Of a stretch of 64,000 bases of DNA, positions 37,713 through 48,728 are shown piece after piece; the stretch's first letter is position 1, and each line of letters starts with the position of its first letter. A program made the translations under genes and the position numbers. The notes under the pieces are model-generated. The model was not told where the DNA came from and made no database searches. It saw only the letters and a program-made list of their open reading frames with translations. The DNA comes from Thermosporothrix hazakensis (GTDB taxonomy: Bacteria > Chloroflexota > Ktedonobacteria > Ktedonobacterales > Ktedonobacteraceae), in the NCBI RefSeq assembly GCF_003253565.1, contig NZ_QKUF01000008.1:62001-126000 (forward strand), read 5' to 3'.

Positions 37713-38924
37713 ATGAATACACCCTTTATTAGTGTGCGAGATGCAATTGATGTTGTTCGTCAAGGAAACATGATTCTGATCTGTGATGACGAATCACGAG
37801 AAAATGAGGCTGACCTGTGTATAGCTGCACAGTTTGTCACTCCTGAAGTAATAACATTTATGATGCGCAATGCCTGCGGCTTAATCTGCGTCGCGCTGAC
37901 TGGCCAGCGGCTGGACACGCTTCAGCTCCCCGTCTTTGACCAATCAGACCAGCCCCTTCAGGGAACGGCCTTCACGCTCTCAGTTGATGCTCGCCACGGG
38001 ACAACAACCGGTATTTCAGCCCACGACCGCGCGCGAACGATCCGGGTGCTGGTTGATCCTGCCACCCGACCGGAGGATCTGGCACGCCCCGGACATATCT
38101 TCCCCCTTCGGGCCGCCACTCAAGGGACACTGGAACGACGCGGGCATACAGAAGCGTCTGTTGATTTGATGAGCATCGCCGGGCTGGAAGCGGCTGCCGT
38201 CATCTGCGAGGTCCTCAACGAGCATGGTGAGCCCGCCCGCGGCGAGGAGCTTCACCGGCTGGCTCAACAGTGGAATATTCCTGTTCTTACCGTTGAGGCA
38301 ATCGCCAGCTATCGCCGTCAGCAGCTTGTCAGCCCCGTTGCATCGACCAGGCTCCCGACACCTTTCGCGACCTTTCAGGTCACCGATTACCTTGAGCATC
38401 GGACCGGTCAGCACACCCTGGCGCTGGTACTCGGCGATCTGCACGCTCCCGATGCAGAACCACCGCTTGTACGCCTGCATTCTTCCTGCCTGACCGGCGA
38501 CATCTTCGGCTCACAGCGCTGTGACTGTCAGGCTCAGCTTCATGCAGCCATGCAGGCGATCGCCGATGAGGGACGTGGTGTCCTGCTCTACCTGCCTCAG
38601 GAGGGCCGCGGGATTGGCTTGATGGCAAAGCTACAGGCCTATGCTTTGCAGGATCAGGGCCATGATACCATTACCGCCAATGAGCGGCTCGGTTATCCTG
38701 CCGATGCGAGAGACTATACATCTGCACTTGCAATCCTCCATACGCTTGGGGTAAAGCGAGTGCGTCTGCTGACAAACAACCCGCAGAAGCTTCAGGCGCT
38801 GGCGCAGGGCGGTATCGAGGTAGAGCGCGTCGCTCTCGAAACCACACCCACACCGCATAACATCACCTATCTCACTACCAAGCAACAGCGTATGGGCCAC
38901 GCACTGACGATGCTTCATGGATAA
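37713..38924 (+). CDS. ribBA: Bifunctional 3,4-dihydroxy-2-butanone-4-phosphate synthase/GTP cyclohydrolase II
   Basis: 403 residues, normal for RibBA. The N-terminal RibB half has [29 protein letters not shown] and [10 protein letters not shown]. The C-terminal RibA half has the zinc-binding [20 protein letters not shown] (three Cys) and [11 protein letters not shown]. It makes both precursors of riboflavin: DHBP from ribulose-5-phosphate and the pyrimidine from GTP. The start follows GGAGGAG. First gene of the FMN-riboswitch operon, ten bases from ribH. Confidence 0.97.
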   Translation: MNTPFISVRDAIDVVRQGNMILICDDESRENEADLCIAAQFVTPEVITFMMRNACGLICVALTGQRLDTLQLPVFDQSDQPLQGTAFTLSVDARHGTTTGISAHDRARTIRVLVDPATRPEDLARPGHIFPLRAATQGTLERRGHTEASVDLMSIAGLEAAAVICEVLNEHGEPARGEELHRLAQQWNIPVLTVEAIASYRRQQLVSPVASTRLPTPFATFQVTDYLEHRTGQHTLALVLGDLHAPDAEPPLVRLHSSCLTGDIFGSQRCDCQAQLHAAMQAIADEGRGVLLYLPQEGRGIGLMAKLQAYALQDQGHDTITANERLGYPADARDYTSALAILHTLGVKRVRLLTNNPQKLQALAQGGIEVERVALETTPTPHNITYLTTKQQRMGHALTMLHG

Positions 38925-38934
38925 GGAGTGATAG

Positions 38935-39402
38935 ATGAAACACATGCTTCCACCCACACCGGATAAAAACGGCTCAGGGCTCTCGATTGGCATTCTCGTT
39001 GCTCGCTACAACTGGCCAATCACCGGGGCAACTCTCGCACTGACCTGCGAGGAACTGCAGCGGCTCGGGGTCGCGGAGCACGCCATCACCATTCACAGCG
39101 TGCCCGGTAGCTTCGAGCTCCCTCTTCTCGCCCAGACAATGCTACAGAGTAAGCGGTATGACGCGCTGATCTGCATCGGCTGCGTGATGAAGGGTGAGAC
39201 AAGACATGACGTTATTGTAAGCGACGCAACAGCTCAAGGTCTGATGCGGCTTGCACTGGACTACCAGCGACCGGTGATTCTGGGCGTGATGTGCGCGGAA
39301 ACACAGGCGCAAGCCGAGGCACGCATTGAACGCGGAATCGAATATGCTCGCGCTGCAGTCGAGATGGCGCGGGCACAACAGCATCTACTTCACAATAAAT
39401 AG
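38935..39402 (+). CDS. ribH: 6,7-dimethyl-8-ribityllumazine synthase
   Basis: 155 residues, the usual length. Motifs: IGILVARYNWPITG at the start, VPGSFELPLLAQTML, and IGCVMKGETRHDVIVSDATA (GxTxHxD-type active-site loop with the catalytic His), then PVILGVMCAETQAQAEARIE. It condenses DHBP with the aminopyrimidine to make lumazine, usually as a large capsid-like or pentameric assembly. Between ribBA and ribE in the operon. Confidence 0.96.
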   Translation: MKHMLPPTPDKNGSGLSIGILVARYNWPITGATLALTCEELQRLGVAEHAITIHSVPGSFELPLLAQTMLQSKRYDALICIGCVMKGETRHDVIVSDATAQGLMRLALDYQRPVILGVMCAETQAQAEARIERGIEYARAAVEMARAQQHLLHNK

Positions 39403-39418
39403 CGAAATGGAGGAAAGA

Positions 39419-40120
39419 ATGTTTTCAGGAATTGTCGAGGAAATCGGGATCATTCAAGAGATCACAGCAACCAGTCTGACCATTCAGGCACAGAAGGTGC
39501 TTGCCGATCTTGAGGAGAAGGATAGCATTGCGGTCGATGGCACCTGTCTTACCGTTATTGCTCGGGGTGCCACCTCCTTTACGGTCGAAACGGTTCCCGA
39601 AACGGTACGCCGCACACGGCTCCGCAGCCTTCGTCCCGGAGATCGAGTCAATCTGGAACGCTCTGTGCCCGCCAGTGGCCGCATCGGAGGGCACACCGTG
39701 CAGGGCCACATCGAAGCAACCGTTCGCGTTCGCTCTGTGGAAATAGACGGTATCGCTCTGCTGGTTGCTATCGAGTTACCGGAAGCACTGCGCCCTTACG
39801 TAGTGCCAAAAGGCTTTATTGCGTTAAACGGCGTCAGCCTGACAGTAATCGAGGTTTTCAGCGATCATTTCACTATTACCCTCATTCCTTATACCCGGGA
39901 ACATACGAATCTGGGAGAGGTACAGCCGGGCACTCTCTTAAATGTTGAAACCGATATTCTCGGGCGCTATGTTGTCCAGTACCTGGCGCTTCAACAAAAA
40001 AGCGAACCTGCTGAAGTCCTCTTCCCTAATTTAGCAGAATCTCGGTCCCTTCAGGCTACTTATATTCGTATACTCGAAAATCACTCACTCGCGCGACAAT
40101 GCGGCTGCACTCAAGCGTGA
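39419..40120 (+). CDS. ribE: Riboflavin synthase alpha subunit
   Basis: 233 residues from ATG 39419 after GGAGGAAAG, 16 bp after ribH. It has the duplicated barrel: MFSGIVEEIGIIQEI, DSIAVDGTCLTVI and GRIGGHTVQGHIEATV in the first half, then GFIALNGVSLTVIEVF and YTREHTNLGEVQPGTLLNVE in the second. It dismutates two lumazines to riboflavin. The C-terminal 30 residues are longer than usual and overlap the convergent lipoprotein gene. The operon has no ribD; pyrimidine deaminase/reductase must be elsewhere. Confidence 0.95.
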   Translation: MFSGIVEEIGIIQEITATSLTIQAQKVLADLEEKDSIAVDGTCLTVIARGATSFTVETVPETVRRTRLRSLRPGDRVNLERSVPASGRIGGHTVQGHIEATVRVRSVEIDGIALLVAIELPEALRPYVVPKGFIALNGVSLTVIEVFSDHFTITLIPYTREHTNLGEVQPGTLLNVETDILGRYVVQYLALQQKSEPAEVLFPNLAESRSLQATYIRILENHSLARQCGCTQA

Positions 40121-40739
40121 TTTGCTTCTGAGAGAGCTGCTTTGATTGGATACTGGTCGCTCCGCTCATCCGTCTTTCATTGACCAGAAACTCGACCCGG
40201 GGACCGCGCACCTCCACCCGATAGGTACGCCACTCGTCTCCGGGCTCGAAATCAAATACCTGCGGCTGCGCGGAGCCCATGTTCTCCTGCGGCTCTATCA
40301 GCGTTTCCATCAGAGGATGCACCGCATAGGTATGACTATCTCCGGCCAGCAGCCCCAGAACCTCAGCAGTATATCCGTCCTTCTCTCCATCTTTCGCCGC
40401 TGCAAGTCGATAATGCCCGCCATTTGCAGGCACCGAGACAACCTGCAAGCGAAACTCTATCGCGTAATCGGGCGTTTTTGGCGTATAGGGAAGCGTAATC
40501 GAGAGATCAGGCAGAACCTGCGTCTCCAGATAATTCTTCACCACCTTCCACCCTTTTGAGGGCTTCCATTCATCCAGCCCCTTCGACCAATCGGCTGTAT
40601 ACACCAGTTGGGCGGTCGCTACATGTTGGGTTACTGTCGGCGTCGCGCCCGTCTGCGGGGCCGAGCCAGACGAGCAGGAGAGAAAAAACAGGGAGAGAAT
40701 CAGGATAAGCCCGCAATGCAAGCGGTAGATCTTGTTCAA
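40056..40739 (-). CDS. Lipoprotein with beta-sandwich (concanavalin/LamG-like) domain
   Basis: About 227 residues from TTG 40739, which lies eight bases after AAAGGAG; GTG 40745 and ATG 40757 are alternatives. The signal reads CGLILILSLFFLSCSSG, with a lipobox Cys near residue 22 and a Thr/Pro linker. The mature part (VYTADWSKGLDEWKPSKGWK; YAIEFRLQV; WRTYRVEVRGPRVEFLVNER; SDFRVYEY) is a jelly-roll fold of the type used for carbohydrate binding or structural roles. Its 3' end overlaps ribE by 65 bp tail to tail. Function unknown. Confidence 0.8.
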   Translation of the reverse strand: MNKIYRLHCGLILILSLFFLSCSSGSAPQTGATPTVTQHVATAQLVYTADWSKGLDEWKPSKGWKVVKNYLETQVLPDLSITLPYTPKTPDYAIEFRLQVVSVPANGGHYRLAAAKDGEKDGYTAEVLGLLAGDSHTYAVHPLMETLIEPQENMGSAQPQVFDFEPGDEWRTYRVEVRGPRVEFLVNERRMSGATSIQSKQLSQKQITLECSRIVARVSDFRVYEYK

Positions 40740-40880
40740 GCGCACTGCTCCTTTCATACGGCCATGCTTTATACAGGTAGAGTGGATGAGTGAAACATGC
40801 GCTAAGCGCTTCATTAGCTTCACTATTCTTACAAAGAAATACGTATCTTCAATGGAATATCTTTCATCAGCCATCATCAT

Positions 40881-41025
40881 TACAATTATGCTTCTCTATT
40901 CCTCTTTTTGGCTTCATAATGAAAAACATGTAGAGAGAAATCGTACTCTGTTACTGGTCCTTCAGCGAGAACGTTCTAAGAATTGAGAGGAATGCACGTT
41001 TTTTCAGCCACAAAAGGAGACAGCA
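40881..41025. promoter_or_regulatory. Short divergent promoter region
   Basis: Spacer between the lipoprotein gene (minus) and the deazaflavin-dependent gene (plus). AAAGGAG at 41011-41017 is the ribosome-binding site of the latter. No operator was recognised. Confidence 0.35.
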
Positions 41026-41457
41026 ATGCAACGAAAGTACAGGCTCTCATTCTGGCGCAAAGCAGTCAATCAGATTGCCATACGGCTTCTCAAGGCAGGG
41101 ATTCCGCTTGGCACAACCTATCTGCTTACGGTCCGGGGCCGGAAAAGTGGCTTACTACACACCATTCCTGTCACGCTGGTCGAAGAAGGTGGACGCCGCT
41201 GGCTCGTAGCGCCCTATGGAGCTGTCAACTGGGTGAAAAATGCCCGTGCTGCTGGCGAGGTGACAATCTCTCGGGGCAAAGAGGGCACCACCTATCGCGT
41301 CAAAGAACTGGAGCCCGCTGAGGCCGCGCCAATCCTGAAACGCTATATTCAGCGCGTTGGCATCGTACGCCCCTTCTTCTCTGCTACGTCAGGTGCTCCC
41401 CTCGCCGCTTTTGAGGCCGAAGCAAAGGAACATCCGGTCTTCCTGTTACAGGCCTGA
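41026..41457 (+). CDS. Deazaflavin (F420)-dependent nitroreductase-family protein
   Basis: 143 residues. Features of the DDN family: an N-terminal helix (FWRKAVNQIAIRLLKAGI), TYLLTVRGRKSGLLHTIPVT, WLVAPYGAVNWVKNARAAGE and a C-terminal HPVFLL. These split-barrel proteins bind F420 (or FMN/haem in relatives) and reduce quinones or nitro compounds. Presence of F420 chemistry agrees with the LLM oxidoreductase at 27.8 kb. Start after AAAGGAG. Single gene. Confidence 0.9.
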   Translation: MQRKYRLSFWRKAVNQIAIRLLKAGIPLGTTYLLTVRGRKSGLLHTIPVTLVEEGGRRWLVAPYGAVNWVKNARAAGEVTISRGKEGTTYRVKELEPAEAAPILKRYIQRVGIVRPFFSATSGAPLAAFEAEAKEHPVFLLQA

Positions 41458-41740
41458 TCCTCAATTTTCTCGCCCTCTCAGCCAGGAACACGGCTCTCAC
41501 AGCTTGAATAGGCTTCAACAGATGAGAGTATATACGATTTTACCATTTTCTATGAATAGGATGGGAAAGAACGCAACAATACCAGAGATAAGATGCACCA
41601 TTTCTGAAACTCAATCTCAGCCAGATGACTTATAATAAGAAAGGGTTTCTCGTCACAGGTGATCAGCATACCTCTCTCCTTTGACCTGACATCAGCAGAG
41701 AACATCGCACCACAACACTACAACTGGAAAGTGAGCAACT

Positions 41741-43180
41741 ATGAGTGTATTGTTGCGAAAGAAAGATATCGATGTATTACAGCAAGAAGCTGAGCATGAA
41801 AAGGATTTGAAGCGTAGCCTGGGCCCCTGGAGCCTGACCGCTCTTGGTCTGGGCGCGATTATTGGCGTCGGCATATTTGTGCTAACCGGCGTTGCAGCAG
41901 CGACACAGGCCGGTCCAGCCGTGATTATCTCTTTCATCATCGCGGGCTGTGCAAGCGCGGCGGCTGCGCTCTGTTATGCTGAATTTGCAAGTTTGATTCC
42001 CGTCGCGGGCAGCGCCTACACCTATAGTTATGCAGTGCTTGGTGAATTGCTGGCATGGGTTATCGGCTGGGATCTGTTAATTGAGTACACCCTTGTGGTT
42101 TCCTCCGTGGCAATCGGCCTCTCAGGCTATTTCAACAGTTTGCTATCAAGCGTTGGTATTCAGCTTCCAGCCGCCATTTCTGGCGCTCCCAGTACGGGGC
42201 CCGGACGTGTTGTTGACCTGTTTGCCATCCTCTTCTGTCTCTTTACCGCATGGCTGCTTACCCGAGGGATTAAAGAGAGCGCGCGCTTCAACACGGTTGC
42301 CGTAATCATTAAGCTGACCGTTGTTGTTGTCATCATCGTTATCGGGGCGTTCTTTGTGAAGCCCGAAAACTGGCACCCCTTTGCGCCGTTCGGCTTCTCA
42401 GGCATCATGGGAGGCGCGGCACTGGTGTTCTTTGCCGTTTTTGGCTATGATGCGATGAGTACAGCAGCCGAGGAAGCGAAGAATCCACAGCGGGACATCC
42501 CCTTTGCCATTCTTGCCTCGCTTGGCATCGCCCTTGTTTTCTACATTCTGATCAGCCTGGTACTGACCGGGATCGTGCCCTATCAAACACTTAACAACTC
42601 GGCTCCGGTTGCCAACGCGTTCCAGGCGATTCATATGCCCTTTGTCTCTACCCTGGTCTCAATTGGAGCGCTGGCCGGCATTACAAGCGTGCTCTTTGCC
42701 TTTATGCTTGCTGCGGCACGCGTCTGGTTCGCGCTCAGTCGGGATGGGCTCCTGCCCTCCTGGTTCGCCAAAACGCACCCCGTCCATAAAACGCCCTATC
42801 GTCCAACCTGGCTGCTCGGTATTATTACAGCGGCGGTTGCGGGCTTTACGCCGATCGCAGTTGTCACTGAGCTGGTCAATATTGGTACATTGAGCGCTTT
42901 TATCATTGTCTGCGCCTCAATCATTATCCTCCGGAAGCGGCGCCCTGACCTCAAACGCGGCTTCAAAACGCCACTTGTGCCACTTCTGCCGATTATCGGA
43001 ATAGGCTTCTCGCTCTGGCTGATCCTGAGCCTGCAACCGATCACCTGGCTTCGTTTCGGCATCTGGCTGGCAATTGGCCTGCTGATCTACTTCCTGTATG
43101 GCATTCGATCAAGCAAGCTGGCACGAAAACAGGAAACCGACAGCCCAAAAGCGGCCGAGGGTATTCCTGACACCGTCTAG
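41741..43180 (+). CDS. APC family amino acid permease
   Basis: 479 residues, about 12 transmembrane helices. The APC entry motif is LTALGLGAIIGVGIFVLTGV, followed by GPAVIISFIIAGCASAAAAL and CYAEFASLIPVAGSAYTYSY, then a helix-6 region ALVFFAVFGYDAMSTAAEEA-KNPQRDIP. This is the cationic amino acid transporter-like (YfnA/CAT) subgroup. Proton-coupled import of amino acids is expected; substrate unknown. Single gene with a terminator. Confidence 0.94.
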   Translation: MSVLLRKKDIDVLQQEAEHEKDLKRSLGPWSLTALGLGAIIGVGIFVLTGVAAATQAGPAVIISFIIAGCASAAAALCYAEFASLIPVAGSAYTYSYAVLGELLAWVIGWDLLIEYTLVVSSVAIGLSGYFNSLLSSVGIQLPAAISGAPSTGPGRVVDLFAILFCLFTAWLLTRGIKESARFNTVAVIIKLTVVVVIIVIGAFFVKPENWHPFAPFGFSGIMGGAALVFFAVFGYDAMSTAAEEAKNPQRDIPFAILASLGIALVFYILISLVLTGIVPYQTLNNSAPVANAFQAIHMPFVSTLVSIGALAGITSVLFAFMLAAARVWFALSRDGLLPSWFAKTHPVHKTPYRPTWLLGIITAAVAGFTPIAVVTELVNIGTLSAFIIVCASIIILRKRRPDLKRGFKTPLVPLLPIIGIGFSLWLILSLQPITWLRFGIWLAIGLLIYFLYGIRSSKLARKQETDSPKAAEGIPDTV

Positions 43181-43261
43181 CTGCTTGCCAGAAAACAGCT
43201 CTCTTTGTGAAATCCAGGTCGCGATTGTTCTCTGCTGTTCGTTCATTCCGGTAGGAACTGA

Positions 43262-43295
43262 GGCTCTTCGGGCACTCCTGAAGGGCCTTTTTCTT
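43262..43295 (+). terminator. Terminator after amino acid permease
   Basis: GGCTCTTCGGG and CCTGAAGGGCC form an 11-position stem with two non-canonical pairs, followed by TTTTTCTTT. Confidence 0.75.
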
Positions 43296-43405
43296 TCCAT
43301 TCAACTTTATAGCAGGAAAAACGTATATTTCTTATAATTCTACATTTCTATAGTCCTATATCGCACCCGCTTCAATCAGTATTCTGCTTCTACTGGAGAA
43401 AAAAC

Positions 43406-44269
43406 ATGCGCCAAGTACAACAACAGAGCGAGCAGCCCGAACAGCGACAGACAAAAGGCTTCGATGCATTCCAGGTATGGTACGCGTACAGGCACATCAA
43501 TTATGCAGTGCTGTATTTCTTCTTCCTTACACTCTTGCTTACCATGATCAACAACACTATTCTTTCATACTTCGTCTTCTTTGCCTGGCTGTTGCTTCTC
43601 TTCTTGATTCCACTGGGAATTGTCATCTATCTCCATATTCGCTCGTTTCAGGTTCAAAAGCGGATCGATTTTTTACGCTCTTCAGCCCCTCACACACAAC
43701 GCATCCTGGAGCCGCAACCTCTCCCCGATGCGCATGTGCTTCACCCACCACTGATAGTACGCATGCGCTTTCACTGGTTTGCATGGCTCTCCGGACTCCT
43801 CGTCTGGCTTGGCCTGGTGTTCATACCTCTGATAACCCAGTTCGGGCCAACCATCGCTGGCTTTTTTCTCAACTTACCACTTGGGCTTGGTCTGCTGGTC
43901 CTCTTACTCGCACTCTACGTTCTGGACCCCTTCCGCGGTCCCTTGCTCTATCCCTCATTCACGATTACTGAGAGCGGCATCACGGCACACTACCTCTGGC
44001 ATAGGGCCGTGACCATCAGATGGGATGAGGTGCGCTATTTCGCCCTGACCGGTTACAAAACAAATGCCGCAACCGAAACCTATGAACTCAGCGACGGAAC
44101 CCATACGATTCGCTGGCGCAACCCATTCAGCCATAACCTCTCTTTCTATAAACCGACCATGTCGCGTGAGGAGTATGAACGGTTCTTTCGGGATCTTCCG
44201 GCCTTCATTCGGGCCAAAACGGGCCGCCCACTCCTTGACCTGCGCTTTCAGAAATTCTTTCTCTGGTAG
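43406..44269 (+). CDS. PH-like membrane protein, paralog 1
   Basis: 287 residues with two pairs of membrane helices (about 28-75 and 120-175), then a cytosolic beta-rich domain: FTITESGITAHYLWHRAVTI, RWDEVRYFALTG, ELSDGTHTIRWRNPF, ending in FFRDLPAFIRAKTGRPLLDL. The pattern (G-I-x-A-x-Y, W-D/H-E-V/I, S-D-G, K-T-G-x-P-L-L) recurs in the next gene and at 55.5 kb, marking a family. It resembles bacterial PH-domain (bPH) membrane proteins, whose roles are mostly unknown. The start follows GGAG seven bases upstream. Confidence 0.8.
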   Translation: MRQVQQQSEQPEQRQTKGFDAFQVWYAYRHINYAVLYFFFLTLLLTMINNTILSYFVFFAWLLLLFLIPLGIVIYLHIRSFQVQKRIDFLRSSAPHTQRILEPQPLPDAHVLHPPLIVRMRFHWFAWLSGLLVWLGLVFIPLITQFGPTIAGFFLNLPLGLGLLVLLLALYVLDPFRGPLLYPSFTITESGITAHYLWHRAVTIRWDEVRYFALTGYKTNAATETYELSDGTHTIRWRNPFSHNLSFYKPTMSREEYERFFRDLPAFIRAKTGRPLLDLRFQKFFLW

Positions 44270-44459
44270 CGACTACTCTTTTTCTAGTTTTACATCCTTT
44301 ACACTTTTCTCAGCTTTTTCTATAATAGGAGTAGCCTTTTCTACAGCATAAACAGAACATACCTGTGACCATACGTCATTCACCCTGCGCTTCTACTCAA
44401 CTGCCAGAGCAAGCGAAAAGGCAAGCCGAAAAGTACAAGGATGTCAGGAGATTCTAGAA

Positions 44460-45416
44460 ATGATACGCCAGCACACCGCTCAGGACGGCTCTCCCCTCAG
44501 CGGCTTCGATCCCAGCAAGAAAAGCGCCCGGCTTTCCAGCTATTTCCTGCTTCAGCTCGCGCTGCTCTTTGCACTCGCCTTTCTCGTAATGACACTGGAT
44601 ATGTATCGGTCCAGCGGGCCCCTTGCTTTTATTACGTTCAGTATTCTTTTACTTGCGCTCGTGCTTATCATCATTTATTTTAATAGCTATAACAGGAAAA
44701 GACTACAGAAGCTCCAGCAGGCACGCGCGTCAGCACTCCACTCACAGCGCTATCTGGGGCGGCTACGGCCTCTCGCCGAGCAGGAACGGCCGGCTCTCCC
44801 CTGGACCCTGCCACAGCCGCCAGACAGCATACTCTTTATCGTTGTTCCTCTCCTTGCAGTCGCCAACACCTTCCTGTTATATCTTGTTACGCTTCCGCTC
44901 CCGGTATACACATTTGTCGCTGTTATGCCACAGATACAGGCGACGTTACCGTATGCCCGCACCGCGCTGCTGCTCCTCACACCGCTGCTTTTCATCGCGA
45001 ATATTCCACTTTTTCGCAGTATCAAAGCGTACCGCTATCCCGCACTGGACGTCACCAACGATGGGATCGTTGCACAGTATCCCGGCCAGCGCATAATTAC
45101 CATACCGTGGCATGAGATCCACTATGCCGCGCTTATCATTGACCCGCACTACCCCGGCTTCACCTTTCTTGAAATCAGCGATGGAAGCAACGCAATCGAT
45201 CTATGGAGCCCTATGAGCCCATTCTTCCTTCTCTCAACAAACCGCATTCAGAGCTATCTCAAGCAGGTGACATACCTCTTTCTCCTGATAGAAGAAAAGA
45301 GTGGCAAGCGGCTGCTGGAATTGGAGCTTCCTTCCAAAAAGCAACCAAACAAGGACTACAAGAGTCCGCTAAAATATGGTATGCTACTAGAAGAGCGTCA
45401 TGACGACGCCAGATAA
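44460..45416 (+). CDS. PH-like membrane protein, paralog 2
   Basis: 318 residues with two membrane hairpins (about 24-80 and 122-185) and a C-terminal PH-like domain: LDVTNDGIVAQYPGQRIITI, PWHEIHYAALII, EISDGSNAIDLWSPM, and a tail LIEEKSGKRLLELELPS matching the K-T-G-x-P-L-L tail of paralog 1. CAGGAG precedes the ATG. Same orientation as paralog 1 with a 190-bp gap. It ends just before the TPP riboswitch. Function unknown. Confidence 0.8.
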   Translation: MIRQHTAQDGSPLSGFDPSKKSARLSSYFLLQLALLFALAFLVMTLDMYRSSGPLAFITFSILLLALVLIIIYFNSYNRKRLQKLQQARASALHSQRYLGRLRPLAEQERPALPWTLPQPPDSILFIVVPLLAVANTFLLYLVTLPLPVYTFVAVMPQIQATLPYARTALLLLTPLLFIANIPLFRSIKAYRYPALDVTNDGIVAQYPGQRIITIPWHEIHYAALIIDPHYPGFTFLEISDGSNAIDLWSPMSPFFLLSTNRIQSYLKQVTYLFLLIEEKSGKRLLELELPSKKQPNKDYKSPLKYGMLLEERHDDAR

Positions 45417-45436
45417 CGTCACAGGTAACTGGTTTG

Positions 45437-45550
45437 CTAGGGGAGCGAGAAGCTGAGAGGCGGGATCAAGCCCACCAACCCTTTGAACCTGATCTCGGTA
45501 AGTCACACGGGCTTTTCGGTCGCGTGTGGAAGACGAGCGTAGGGAATGCA
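45437..45550 (+). ncRNA. TPP riboswitch (THI element) with lengthened P5 arm
   Basis: Conserved THI blocks are present: GGGGAGC and GCTGAGAGG (P2/P3 side), CCAACCCTTTGAACCTGATCT, and CGTAGGGAATGCA at the 3' end. Between CTGATCTCGGTAAGTC and GGAAGACGAGCGTAGGG an extra stem ACACG/CGTGT with a GGCTTTTCGGTCG loop extends P5, which is usually only a few pairs. It should repress thiC when thiamine pyrophosphate is bound. The thiC start lies 175 bp downstream. Confidence 0.94.
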
Positions 45551-45673
45551 ACCATACGACGAAGGCCATGTCTGCTGGCTCGACGATGGGAGCGTTCATG
45601 GTCTTTTCTTTTTGCCTGAACGCACCACTCGATCAACAGTATTGCTTCGTCTACTCCTCCTTGCAGCCGGTAA

Positions 45674-47497
<1,824 letters not shown>

Positions 47498-47504
47498 CAG
47501 AAAA

Positions 47505-47541
47505 GAAGGGAAGCTTCTCGCCTTGAGGAGCTGCCCTTCGC
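47505..47541. terminator. Hairpin between convergent thiC and neprosin-type genes
   Basis: GAAGGG/CCCTTC outer and CTTCTC/GAGGAG inner segments form an imperfect stem. The flanks have no strong T-run, so termination is likely but not certain. Confidence 0.45.
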
Positions 47542-47555
47542 TGTGCTGCGGCAGG

Positions 47556-48527
47556 CTAGCAGCCGGGACCACCATAGCGGAAAGCGTTCGGCTGCTGAAT
47601 CCAGCCATAGTCAAAACAGGAGGTCTCGCCCGCACTGACATTGACATTGGCGGTAACGGCTGTATTTGCCGTGGTATAGACATACATCGATTGAATCCGC
47701 GCTGAGCCATTCTGAGAACCGAAGATCCCATTCCCCATCTGAGTGTGTGAGCCGCCGCCAGAAGCGACCTCACCGAACCACTGAAGCTGTGTTGTCTTGC
47801 TGAAATCCTCACCCTTGCTGGTCCAGATAGAGTCAGGGAAATAGCCAATCCAATCATTATCGTAGTTCAGCCACCAGTTCCCCTGATAGTGGTAGATCGC
47901 ATAATGATGCAGCGAACCATCGCTCGCAAGCTGCATGCCGGGATAATGGGCATTGGACACCTGCACAAAGCCGCAGCCATTGTAGCAGTTCCCCTGATCG
48001 TTGACCCACGAGAAAACAAACAGATGCGGCTTGTCGTCTCCATTGTTCACGGCCCGATCAACCGTCCAACCGATCTCAACGATCTGGCGACCATGTGGCC
48101 CATAGTTCAGTGCTGCGATCTCGGCCAGGGTGTGGTAATCCTGCGAGCTCAAATAGGGCTGATGCTGCGTAAAGTCCGCCGGGGTGCCAAGCGACTCGAC
48201 ATTCTGAATGCCGGTCACATAATGATAGCCCGCGCTGATAGTAGCCTGCTGAGGCATCGGGGGCGCATGCTTACCGGACTTCTTCGCGACCGGTTGCGGG
48301 ACCTGTCCTGCCGGGCAGATTGGCTTTGCGGCTGGCTTCCTTGCGCTTGTCTGCTTGATATCTGTCTGTACCCGAGGAAGCGCTACCTGAGGTGCTTTGA
48401 CACAGGTATACTCTTTCTTCACGCCTGTCTGCTCACTTCGGGCAAAAGCAGTACCGAAGCACATGAACAGCAGACAGCAGGTCAGAACCAGGACCAGAAA
48501 CACACGAGAACCTGGTTTCTGTCGCAT
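47556..48527 (-). CDS. Neprosin family secreted prolyl endopeptidase-like protein
   Basis: 323 residues from ATG 48527, ten bases after AAGGAG. A signal peptide (SRVFLVLVLTCCLLFMCFG, cut near AFA) is followed by a Lys/Pro-rich propeptide-like stretch to about residue 95. The neprosin domain then shows QIVEIGWTVDRAV (E151), GCGFVQVSNAHYPGM, HHYAIYHYQGNWWLNYDNDW and WFGEVASGGGSHTQMGNG (E253). These two Glu match the catalytic pair of neprosin, a glutamic peptidase from pitcher-plant fluid that cuts after proline at acid pH. Four Cys could form disulfides. Next to an S53 peptidase gene, same strand. Confidence 0.85.
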   Translation of the reverse strand: MRQKPGSRVFLVLVLTCCLLFMCFGTAFARSEQTGVKKEYTCVKAPQVALPRVQTDIKQTSARKPAAKPICPAGQVPQPVAKKSGKHAPPMPQQATISAGYHYVTGIQNVESLGTPADFTQHQPYLSSQDYHTLAEIAALNYGPHGRQIVEIGWTVDRAVNNGDDKPHLFVFSWVNDQGNCYNGCGFVQVSNAHYPGMQLASDGSLHHYAIYHYQGNWWLNYDNDWIGYFPDSIWTSKGEDFSKTTQLQWFGEVASGGGSHTQMGNGIFGSQNGSARIQSMYVYTTANTAVTANVNVSAGETSCFDYGWIQQPNAFRYGGPGC

Positions 48528-48728
48528 CGTAGAAGGACTCCTTTCCAACGGTGCATGTAATATCCTTTCCGTCATTCTCTTCCCCGTAACAGCACAACAT
48601 GCGTCTATTTTTCGGGAAGAGAACGGAGCAAGATCAGGTGTCGTCACAAGCGCTGCGTTTCGCAGAGTGCCAGCACGCGCGCTTTCCGTGCGTGGAGAAG
48701 GTTGCCTGCCCTCAAGCAAGCGAGCGCG

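Noticed and set aside
37502..37732. 76-residue frame in the riboflavin leader
   Set aside because: No ribosome-binding site, no protein-like pattern, and it overlaps the ribBA start.
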